DNA of 24,665 nucleotides from CAYLZW01 sp964388085 (GTDB taxonomy: Bacteria > Myxococcota > UBA727 > CAYLZW01), in assembly GCA_964388085.1 (NCBI GenBank), contig CAYLZW010000060.1, forward strand, positions 1-24,665. The letters run 5' to 3'. A program made the position numbers and the translations under genes. This document shows, in pieces, positions 6,265 through 12,861 of the stretch. Position 1 is the first letter of the stretch. The number at the start of each line of letters is the position of its first letter. The notes under the pieces are model-generated. The model was not told the origin of the DNA. It saw nothing but the letters and a program-made list of their open reading frames with translations, and did no database searches.

Positions 6265-8319
6265 TCAGCGAGCCTCGCCCATGTCGACGGCGACGGTGGT
6301 CTGCGCCCCCGCCTTGATCTCGAACGAGCGCCGCAGCGTGCGTCCCTCGAGGCGCAGCTCGGCGGAGTAGCGGCCCGCCGGCAGCGTGACCGGGTCGAAG
6401 GGCGTGGCGCCGAGGTCGCGCGCGCCGAGCTTCACGCGCGCCCAGGGACGAATGAGAAAGAACACGCTGCCTTTGCCGAGCGCCTCATAGTCGGCGCGAC
6501 CGTCGCGAACGGGCACCTGGCTCACCCCGCCCGTGCGCTTGTCGCGTGCCTTTAGCGACGACGTGCTCGCCGGTACCCGGGCCTCATCGCCGCGCACCTC
6601 GAGCGCGCGGCCCGCGGCGCTCCAGCGCAAGGTCTTCGGGCCTTTGAGCTCGATCGCCACGCTCCTGTCGCTCGGCTCGGCCCGCGGGGTCTGCACCGTC
6701 GAGCGCTTCCCTTGGCGCTGGCGACGTCGAGTGCTTCGTCGGCTCGCCGGCTCCGCGCTCGGCGCCCTCTCCGCGACGTCGGCGCGCGTCGGCTCGCCTT
6801 CTGGCGTCGTCTCTTGCGGCGTCGTCTCTTGCGGCGTCGTCTCTTGCGGCGTCGTCTCGCTCGGCGGCGTCTCGCTCGGCGGCGTCTCGCTCGGCGGCGC
6901 CTCGGCTGCTTCCGCGCCTACCGGAGAGGCGACGGCCTCGACGACGAGCGTCGTGTCGGCGTCGCCAGCGCTGCGCGCGCTCGACAGGACGAGCGTGACG
7001 GCGAGCAAAGTCCCGAGCAGAAGCCCGCCCGCGACGAGCGCGCCGCGCGGCTTGCTCATGGCGGCCAACGGCGCGCTCTCGGGGGTCGCGAGCGGCGCCA
7101 GCACGACGTTCGGGCCCGCGACCTCGTCATGGCGCACGAACGTGCGCGAGGGCGGCAAGGAGACGTCCTCGTCGTCGAGCGTGGCCAGCTCCGGCTCGGA
7201 GCTCTCCTCGAGCAGCGTATCGAGCGGCAGCGGCGCGGTCGGCGCGCTCATGCGCACGGTGGCCTCGGGCGGCGCGGCGGGCATCGGCAGGGTGGGCAAG
7301 CGGCTGAGCGGCACGGGCCCACCCACTACGGTCTCGTCGCCGCGCCGCGGCGCACACGGGACGGGCCGCGAGGCGTCGTCGGCGGGGCGCGGCAGGTTCG
7401 CCGGCAGCGCGAGGCAGGTCTCGACCATGCGCGCGCAGTCCTGCGCGTCGCCGACGAGCCCCTCGAGCGCGCCCAGCGCTTCGCACAGCGCGGTGGCCGA
7501 CGGCGTGCGGCGCTCGCGGTCCTTCTCCATGGCGTGCAGGACGACCTCGGCGACGGCGGCCGGCAGCGTCGGGTTCTCCTCGAGCGGCGGCGGCGGCGGG
7601 CGCGAGAGCACGTTGAAGATGGTGATGGCGTCCGTGTTGCCGCGGAAGGGCGAGCGCGCCGTGAGCAGCCAATAGAGGCTGACGCCGAGCGAATAGACGT
7701 CCGACCGGCCGTCAAGGAGCTGCCCTTGCAGTTGCTCGGGTGACATGTAGGCGAGCTTGCCGCGCAGCTCCGTGGAGCGCGTGAGGTTGTCCTCTTCCCG
7801 CATGGTCTTGGCGAGACCGAAGTCGACCACCTTGGCGGTGCCGTCCCGACAGAGCACGATGTTGTCCGGGCTGATGTCGCGGTGAATGAGCGGCGCGGGC
7901 TCGCCCTCGTCGTCCACCAGCGCGTGCGCGTGCGCGAGCCCGCGGGCGGCGTCGATGCCCGCGCGCAAGACGCCCTCGAGCGGCAGGGTGCGGCGCGCCC
8001 GCCAGGCGCGCTTGGCGACCTCGCGCAGGGACAGCCCGTCGAGGTACTCCATGACGAGGAAGTGCTCGTCACCGTCCATGCCGATCTCGAACACGCGCAC
8101 GATGTTTGGGTGGCGCACGCGAATCGCCATGCGCGCCTCGCGCTGAAACAGATCGACGAAGCGCTGCTCCGCCGCCAGGTGGCCGAGGATGCGCTTGATG
8201 ACCACGTAGGGCGCGTCTTTGCCGCCGTCCCGTCGCTGCGCGAGGTGGACCTGCGCCATGCCGCCGCGCCCGAGCGGACGCAGCAGCCGGTACTCTCCGA
8301 GGTCTCGCTCGTCGCTCAC
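6265..8319 (-). CDS. transmembrane Ser/Thr protein kinase with C-terminal PEGA domain
   Basis: A 684-residue Hanks-type kinase. GTG at 8319 is preferred because GGGAAAGAG lies upstream; the frame also allows TTG at 8343, but that codon falls inside a 12-bp hairpin. Kinase domain about 10-280: GRGGMAQV glycine loop, K42 (VVIKR), HRDISPDN with D148, DFG with D166, and SPEQ in place of APE. A Pro/Ser/Thr-rich juxtamembrane segment follows. One TM helix lies about 425-447, then an external linker with seven five-residue EAPPS/ETPPS/ETTPQ repeats, a basic stretch, and a C-terminal PEGA-like domain (WARVKLGARDLGATPFDPVTLPAGRYSAELRLE...). A cytosolic kinase with an external PEGA domain suggests sensing at the envelope. 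It is downstream of and co-oriented with the FHA sigma-54 activator, 72 nt apart, so the activator is a plausible substrate. Confidence 0.93.
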   Translation of the reverse strand: MSDERDLGEYRLLRPLGRGGMAQVHLAQRRDGGKDAPYVVIKRILGHLAAEQRFVDLFQREARMAIRVRHPNIVRVFEIGMDGDEHFLVMEYLDGLSLREVAKRAWRARRTLPLEGVLRAGIDAARGLAHAHALVDDEGEPAPLIHRDISPDNIVLCRDGTAKVVDFGLAKTMREEDNLTRSTELRGKLAYMSPEQLQGQLLDGRSDVYSLGVSLYWLLTARSPFRGNTDAITIFNVLSRPPPPPLEENPTLPAAVAEVVLHAMEKDRERRTPSATALCEALGALEGLVGDAQDCARMVETCLALPANLPRPADDASRPVPCAPRRGDETVVGGPVPLSRLPTLPMPAAPPEATVRMSAPTAPLPLDTLLEESSEPELATLDDEDVSLPPSRTFVRHDEVAGPNVVLAPLATPESAPLAAMSKPRGALVAGGLLLGTLLAVTLVLSSARSAGDADTTLVVEAVASPVGAEAAEAPPSETPPSETPPSETTPQETTPQETTPQETTPEGEPTRADVAERAPSAEPASRRSTRRRQRQGKRSTVQTPRAEPSDRSVAIELKGPKTLRWSAAGRALEVRGDEARVPASTSSLKARDKRTGGVSQVPVRDGRADYEALGKGSVFFLIRPWARVKLGARDLGATPFDPVTLPAGRYSAELRLEGRTLRRSFEIKAGAQTTVAVDMGEAR
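6799..6903 (-). repeat. seven 15-bp repeats coding the kinase linker
   Basis: Read on the minus strand, seven 15-bp units encode EAPPS, ETPPS (x2), ETTPQ (x3) and ETTPE. Units within each subtype are nearly identical in DNA, as expected from slippage, so copy number is likely variable between strains. The product is a disordered extracytoplasmic Pro/Thr spacer. Confidence 0.85.
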
Positions 8320-8340
8320 GTGCTCTTTCCCGGCCTGTTC

Positions 8341-8370
8341 CAAGGCGTCGACCTGCCCGTCGACGCCTTG
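8341..8370. other. 12-bp perfect inverted repeat between the activator and kinase genes
   Basis: CAAGGCGTCGAC and GTCGACGCCTTG flank a 6-nt spacer. The repeat fills most of the 72-nt gap between the activator stop (8392) and the preferred kinase start (8319). It could attenuate transcription into the kinase gene or bind a dimeric regulator. No T-tract is present. Confidence 0.6.
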
Positions 8371-8391
8371 GCCGCCCGCGGGCGAGCGGCC

Positions 8392-9804
8392 TCAGCGCTG
8401 TCCTTGATCGCCGTCACGATAGTCGTTCGCCACGAGCCCGTGCTTGGCGAGCCAGCGATAGACCTGCTTGCGGGAGCGGCCGGCGGCCTTGGCCACCTCG
8501 ACGAGGTTGCCGCGATGCGCACGCAAGAGCTCGACGACCTGCTCGCGGGTCGGCGGCGGCCGCGCCTCGCTGCTCCCGGCATGGGGGTCTGCCTCGCCAG
8601 GCGGCACCCGCCCATGCTCGTCGCCGGTGTCGCCGGGCAAGGTCAGCGCAGCCTGCGCGAGGCGGCGCTCGATCATCGCCAGCGTGTAGAGCGGCTGCTG
8701 TTGCCCGCGCACCTGCAGCTCGACGGCGGCCTTGTTCAGCTCGCGCACGTTGAAAGGCCAGGGATGGCAGAGCAGGCGCTCGGCGAGGTCCGGCTCGAGC
8801 GGGCGGTCGTCGGCGAGCGCGTGGCGCAAGAGCAGCAGGATGTCTTCGCGGCGCTGCGCGAGCGGCGGCAGCTCGAGCGTGATGTCGGCGAGGCGCGCGT
8901 ACAGATCGGCCCGGAAGCTGCCGCGCCGCACCTCGCTCGAGAGGTCGCGGTTGGTGGCGGCGATCACGCGGATGTCGAGCGGGACGGACTGCTTGTCGCC
9001 GACGCGCGTGACCCGTCGCTCGTCGAGGGCGCGCAAGAGCTTCGCCTGCACGGGCAAGGGCAGCTCGCCGAGCTCGTCGAGCAACAGCGTGCCGCCGTTC
9101 GCGCGCAGAAAGAACCCGTCGTGGTCGCGATCGGCGCCGGTGAAAGATCCCTTGCGGTGGCCAAAGAGCTCGCTCTCGGCGAGGTGCTCGGGGAGCGCGC
9201 CGCAGTTGACGGCGACGAGCTCCCCCGCGCGCCCGCTCGCGGCGTGCAGCGCGCGCGCGGTCACCTCCTTGCCGGTCCCCGTGGCGCCGAGCAGCAGCAC
9301 CCAGGCGTCGGTGGGCGCGACCAGCGCCACCTGCCGGCGCAGGGCGCGCATGGCCGGCGAGATGCCGAGCAGGCCCGAGCGCTCGGCGCCGTCGTCCTCC
9401 TCGTCGAAGGTGGCGCGGTAGCGCAGCACGAACAGCGAGTCGCCCGTGCGCAGCACGCCGCCGTCGCGCAGGAGCTGCTCGCGGACGCGCGCGCCGTCGA
9501 CGAAGGTGCCGTTCTTCTGGCTGAGGTCCTGCACCACGATCTTGTCCCCGGCCCGGCGGACGGAGGCGTGGACGCGCGAGCAGCGCCCGTCCGAGAGCGG
9601 GATGCCGCCCTCCGGCACCGCGCGGCCAAGGAGCGTCAGCTCCTCCCTGAGCTCGAAGGTGCGCAAGCGGCCGCTGCCTCCGAACACGCGCACGAGGCAG
9701 GGCTGGCGCACGAGCGCGGGGCGCCTCGGATCCGACTCCATGGTGGAGTCCGAGCGATTGGCGTCGCTCATGCGGGTGTCTACGTCGTCATGCGGGGCCG
9801 ACAT
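8392..9804 (-). CDS. FHA-domain sigma-54-dependent transcriptional activator
   Basis: A 470-residue bacterial enhancer-binding protein. The N-terminal FHA domain (about 35-130) has GR (60-61), SRVH (76-79) and NGT (98-100), the conserved phosphothreonine-binding positions, so it is probably controlled by a Ser/Thr kinase instead of a histidine-kinase receiver. The AAA+ domain (about 145-375) has Walker A GATGTGKE (173-180), GSFTGA (219-224, a tolerated variant of the sigma-54-contacting GAFTGA loop), Walker B LLLDE and FRADLYARL with candidate Arg fingers. The C-terminal Fis-type helix-turn-helix (VEVAKAAGRSRKQVYRWL) binds DNA. The ATG at 9804 has only a weak RBS; in-frame ATG codons at 9771 and 9741 also lie before the FHA fold. 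The kinase gene follows on the same strand. I see no -24/-12 site directly upstream, so autoregulation by sigma-54 is not indicated. Confidence 0.94.
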   Translation of the reverse strand: MSAPHDDVDTRMSDANRSDSTMESDPRRPALVRQPCLVRVFGGSGRLRTFELREELTLLGRAVPEGGIPLSDGRCSRVHASVRRAGDKIVVQDLSQKNGTFVDGARVREQLLRDGGVLRTGDSLFVLRYRATFDEEDDGAERSGLLGISPAMRALRRQVALVAPTDAWVLLLGATGTGKEVTARALHAASGRAGELVAVNCGALPEHLAESELFGHRKGSFTGADRDHDGFFLRANGGTLLLDELGELPLPVQAKLLRALDERRVTRVGDKQSVPLDIRVIAATNRDLSSEVRRGSFRADLYARLADITLELPPLAQRREDILLLLRHALADDRPLEPDLAERLLCHPWPFNVRELNKAAVELQVRGQQQPLYTLAMIERRLAQAALTLPGDTGDEHGRVPPGEADPHAGSSEARPPPTREQVVELLRAHRGNLVEVAKAAGRSRKQVYRWLAKHGLVANDYRDGDQGQR

Positions 9805-9900
9805 GAAGGCACATCCTACACGGGTCGGCGGCGCGCGGCGCGCTTCGGGCGCCTTCGCCGTGCGCTTTCAAATGCTCCTCCGCCGGACGCCCGAATGCGC

Positions 9901-9906
9901 TAACAC
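9901..9906 (+). promoter_or_regulatory. candidate -10 element (TAACAC) for a leaderless mRNA
   Basis: GCTAACAC ends 7 nt before GTG at 9914, so transcription would start at or next to the start codon. No Shine-Dalgarno is seen. It is the weakest member of a set of similar elements at 12849 and 14974, because position 6 is C and not T. Confidence 0.3.
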
Positions 9907-9913
9907 GGGCACC

Positions 9914-10642
9914 GTGACGTCGTCCGCCTGCCTGCTGCTGCTGCTGCTCAGCGCCGCGCTCCCGCTCGAGGACGAGCCGGCGTGGCGGGATGGCATGCAG
10001 TTGCTCGACGAGTTCCGCTACGAAGAGGCGCTCGAGCGGCTGCGCCCGCTGGCCGACGACGACGAGCGCCCGGCCGCCGAGCGCGCGCGCGTACACGTAC
10101 GCAGCGGTATGATCCACGCGGACCTGCGCCGGGAGGCCGAGGCCCGTCGTCACTTTCGCTCCGCGCTGGCGCTCGACGCGAGCGCCTCGCTGCCAGCCGG
10201 CTCTTCGCCGCGCTTGCTGGCCTTGTTCGAGAGCGTACGCCGGTCGATGCCGTCACCGGCCGACGCCGCCGCCGCGAGCCCTCCGTCGTCGTCGCCCGCG
10301 CCGGACAGCGCCGCGGGAATCGGTGCGGCCGACGGCCGTGTGCCCCCGCACGCTGCGCAGGGCGCTGGCGGAACCGACGCCGCCGCCGCCGAAGCGCTGT
10401 CCGCGACCGATGTGGCGCTGTGGAGCCTCACGGCGGCAGGGGCGCTGCTCGTCGTGGGCGGGGCCGCCGCCTGGGGCAGCGGCCTCGGGCTGTACGCGCT
10501 CGCCGACGGCGCCCACTTCCAACAGGACGCCGCCAGCCTCGGGGAGGCGGGCGCCTGGTCGCAGATCGCCGGTCAAGGCGCGCTCGCGGCCGGCGCGCTC
10601 GTCGTCGCCGGCGGCGCGCTCCTGCTCAGCGTCGAACCGTGA
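9914..10642 (+). CDS. exported TPR-like membrane protein, unknown function
   Basis: A 242-residue protein that I do not recognise as a named family. GTG at 9914 is chosen because it directly opens a signal sequence (MTSSACLLLLLLSAALP); an in-frame ATG at 9872 would add 14 charged residues in front. Residues 25-100 look like two tetratricopeptide-type helical hairpins (EEALERLRPLADDDERPAAERARVHVRSGMIHADLRREAEARRHFRSAL, shown by alternating Ala/Leu/Arg spacing). An Ala/Pro/Ser linker about 115-165 follows, then two C-terminal hydrophobic helices (LTAAGALLVVGGAAAW and ALAAGALVVAGGALLL). It is divergent from the FHA activator with a 109-nt shared promoter region, so it may be one of that system's outputs or partners. 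This link is inference only. Confidence 0.7.
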   Translation: MTSSACLLLLLLSAALPLEDEPAWRDGMQLLDEFRYEEALERLRPLADDDERPAAERARVHVRSGMIHADLRREAEARRHFRSALALDASASLPAGSSPRLLALFESVRRSMPSPADAAAASPPSSSPAPDSAAGIGAADGRVPPHAAQGAGGTDAAAAEALSATDVALWSLTAAGALLVVGGAAAWGSGLGLYALADGAHFQQDAASLGEAGAWSQIAGQGALAAGALVVAGGALLLSVEP

Positions 10643-10644
10643 GC

Positions 10645-10690
10645 GCGACCGCGCCGTAGGTGACGGCGGCGGCCCTGGCGCCGCGGTCGC
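10645..10690. terminator. long-range inverted repeat between convergent genes
   Basis: GCGACCGCG (10645-10653) is the exact reverse complement of CGCGGTCGC (10682-10690), with 28 nt between. It follows the plus-strand stop by 3 nt and precedes the convergent stop at 10781. It is a weak terminator candidate; the rest of the gap to 10780 shows nothing recognisable. Confidence 0.3.
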
Positions 10691-10780
10691 TGCTCGACGA
10701 GGCGCTGCTGCACGCCGAGGAGCAGCGCTACCTCGTGCAAGAGTCCGGCGACCCCTGCTGGTGTTGCCGGGCAGCCTCCC

Positions 10781-12658
10781 CTACTCGGCGACGATGGACG
10801 CCGCCGGCGCCTCGGCCTCGGCCGCTGGCTTGGCGTCGACGTCGGCGAACCAGTCGCGGAAGCCCTTCTTCTTGACGCGCACGCGGTACTTGCCCTCGTC
10901 GACGTTCTGAAAGCGGTACTCGCCCGAGCGCGTGCTCGTGGTGCGCTGCACGACGCGGCCCTCGTCATCGACGAGCTCGACGGTGGTGTTGGCCGACATG
11001 CCGCCCTTGTCGAGCGCGACCCGACCCGCGACGTCGCCGTAGCGCGCGCGCTGGTTCGCCAGCGTGTCGTGCGTGAACAGCACCTGCTCGCTGTCGCGCC
11101 GCGCGCCCTTGTCGTCGATGAAGCTCACCTCGGCGAAGAAGCGATCGCCCGACGCCTCTTTGCCGTCATCGCGCTTGCCGTCCCACGAGAAGGAGAGCGG
11201 TCCGGGCGCGAGCGGCTTCTCGAGCCGGGCGATCGGCTCGCCGCGCGTGGCGCTGTCCGCTTCGCCCTTGCGGTCGCCGGAGCCCTCGAAGACGCGCAGC
11301 ACGATCTTGCCCTTCATCCCGTCGCTCGTGAGGCTGCGCACGCCGATGTGCGTGCTGCCGCCCTCGAAGCGGGTGCCGAGCTCCGTCAGCCAGGCCTCGC
11401 CGCAATAGAGCGAGAGGCGCCGGCGGCTCTCCTTGCCGGCTGCGTTCTTGGCGACCACATCGACGAGGTGCAGGCCGTCCGAAAGGCCGCTCGGATCGAG
11501 CGTGTAGGAGAGCGAGCTGCCCTTCACCGCGTGCACGCGCACGTCGTCGAGGTAGACGGCCAGCTCGCTGACCTTGCTGTCACCGTTGTCGGCGGCGCTG
11601 GCCGTGATGGTGGTCTTTTGATCGACGCGCACGCCGTCATCGAGGCCGGAGACGTCGATGGAGATACGGTCCATGGCGACGAGGCCGAGCACCGCCCACA
11701 TGGCCTCGGCCTTGCCGAAGCCGCCGTCGCTCCAGCTCCCGTCGCTGCGCTGCTCCCGCTGCAGCCAGCGGGTGCCTTTGAGGATGGCCTTGTCGGCGTC
11801 GCTCCGGCCGGCGAGGCGCAGCGCGTAGAGCGCCTGTCCGGTGATGTAAGGGGACGCCGGGCCGCCGGCGGTGAAGCTGAAGGAGCCGTCCTTGGCCTGT
11901 CGCTTCTCGACGACGCGCGCGAGCTCGTTCATGAGCTTGTCGCCGCCGCCGCGCCCGGCCGCCGAGAGGCCGATGAGCGCGTGCGTGACGTCCTGCAGGT
12001 CGCTCGCGCCGCCGTCGGACAGCCGCTTCGCCTGCAGCGTCAGCCAGGCCTCCGCCTTGCGCAGAGGCACGAGCCAGCGCGTGTCCGCCGTGCGCGCTTG
12101 GGCCTGGCGCCAGGTGATGAGCGCCTGCGTGGTCGACTGCATGGCGCCCGCGGCCACCGGGCGGCGCTGCTCGGAGAAGCGCAGGCTGCCGTCGGGGTTT
12201 TGGAAGGTGAGCAGCTTCTCGGCGGTCTCGACGAGCTCCTTCTCGAGCCTGCCCGAGACGCGCTCGTCGTAGTGCGCCAGCGCCGAGCCGCCGAACGAGG
12301 TCGAGGAGTCGATCAGGTGTCGCGGATCGTTGCCCACCGAGAAGCCGCTCGAGCCGTGCTGGCCGCCGCTGATGTCGAGCATGCCGTACAGCACGCTGTC
12401 GACGTCCGCCTTCGGCACCTTGTATTGGTGCGACAGCCCGACCGTCATCGCCTCGAGGGTGACGGCCTGGACATGACAGCCGTAGCACTTGTTCTGCTGC
12501 TGCCATTGCTTGGCGGCGCGCGCGAGATAGTCGAGCCCGCGCTGCGCGGACGCGCGCGCCTCCGGGTTGCCGGTGGGCGCCGCCGCGAACGCCAGGCTCG
12601 AGGACAGGCAGACGGTGAGGGCGATGAGGGCGGAAGTAGGAGCTTTCGGCAGACGCAT
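10781..12658 (-). CDS. secreted alpha-toroid (squalene-cyclase-like) protein with CxxCH haem motif and beta-sandwich tail
   Basis: A 625-residue exported protein. The start at 12658 follows GAGGTGATC and gives a clear signal peptide cleaved near AFA-AAP (25/26). CYGCH at 58-62 is a c-type haem attachment motif. Residues 65-320 are helical repeats of the terpene-cyclase/prenyltransferase toroid type, with QW-like turns at about 155 (QNPDGSLRF), 256 (KDGSFSF) and 304 (REQRSDGSW). I see no DxDD acid motif of squalene-hopene cyclase, so cyclase activity is doubtful. An Ig-like domain follows (about 325-415), then a FlgD-type Ig region (FSWDGKRDDGKEASGDRFF, about 435-525) and a carboxypeptidase-regulatory-like domain (about 535-600: VAGRV...SGEYRFQNVDEGKYRVRV). 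The tail suggests surface or periplasmic anchoring. It is divergent from the RCC1 lipoprotein gene. The function is unknown. Confidence 0.82.
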   Translation of the reverse strand: MRLPKAPTSALIALTVCLSSSLAFAAAPTGNPEARASAQRGLDYLARAAKQWQQQNKCYGCHVQAVTLEAMTVGLSHQYKVPKADVDSVLYGMLDISGGQHGSSGFSVGNDPRHLIDSSTSFGGSALAHYDERVSGRLEKELVETAEKLLTFQNPDGSLRFSEQRRPVAAGAMQSTTQALITWRQAQARTADTRWLVPLRKAEAWLTLQAKRLSDGGASDLQDVTHALIGLSAAGRGGGDKLMNELARVVEKRQAKDGSFSFTAGGPASPYITGQALYALRLAGRSDADKAILKGTRWLQREQRSDGSWSDGGFGKAEAMWAVLGLVAMDRISIDVSGLDDGVRVDQKTTITASAADNGDSKVSELAVYLDDVRVHAVKGSSLSYTLDPSGLSDGLHLVDVVAKNAAGKESRRRLSLYCGEAWLTELGTRFEGGSTHIGVRSLTSDGMKGKIVLRVFEGSGDRKGEADSATRGEPIARLEKPLAPGPLSFSWDGKRDDGKEASGDRFFAEVSFIDDKGARRDSEQVLFTHDTLANQRARYGDVAGRVALDKGGMSANTTVELVDDEGRVVQRTTSTRSGEYRFQNVDEGKYRVRVKKKGFRDWFADVDAKPAAEAEAPAASIVAE

Positions 12659-12798
12659 GATCACCTCGCTGGAGCCCCTCTGAACGGGCCCGCGCGCGGA
12701 TCGATCCATTCGCGCCAGAACTTTTCAGCCGCCGTCAGGTTCCCGACGAGCACGAGCGCGGCCACCCGGGGCCAAACGCGCGGATCGGCGCGCGCCGG

Positions 12799-12812
12799 GC
12801 GTGCGCGCACGC
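12799..12812. promoter_or_regulatory. 14-bp perfect palindrome in a divergent promoter region
   Basis: GCGTGCGCGCACGC is fully self-complementary and lies in the 203-nt gap between the divergent toroid and RCC1 genes, about 37 nt before the -10 candidate at 12849. It could be an operator, but GC-rich alternation makes such palindromes fairly common here. Confidence 0.3.
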
Positions 12813-12848
12813 AAAGAAGTAGAGCCGGACTGACGCGCGGGCATGACG

Positions 12849-12854
12849 TAGCAT
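12849..12854 (+). promoter_or_regulatory. candidate -10 element TAGCAT for a leaderless mRNA
   Basis: TAGCAT is followed by 7 nt (GACCGAC) and then ATG at 12862, so the predicted transcription start coincides with that ATG. No Shine-Dalgarno exists for either in-frame ATG (12853 or 12862). This favours the downstream start. Confidence 0.4.
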
Positions 12855-12861
12855 GACCGAC

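Noticed and set aside
7882..9903. A long plus-strand open frame across the kinase/activator boundary
   Set aside because: It is antisense to catalytic motifs of two well-supported proteins and crosses their intergenic gap. Its composition is that of a shadow.
10660..10875. A possible small plus-strand ORF after the TPR-like gene
   Set aside because: It runs into the 3' end of the convergent toroid gene, its N-terminal part is only about 40 residues of unique sequence, and no ribosome binding site or family is recognised.
10781..12658. Calling the toroid protein a squalene-hopene cyclase
   Set aside because: The DxDD catalytic acid is not seen, the protein has a signal peptide and haem motif, and the repeats are few.
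11069..12856. A 595-codon plus-strand frame over the alpha-toroid gene
   Set aside because: It is antisense to a gene with a signal peptide, haem motif and QW-like repeats, and shows no domain of its own.
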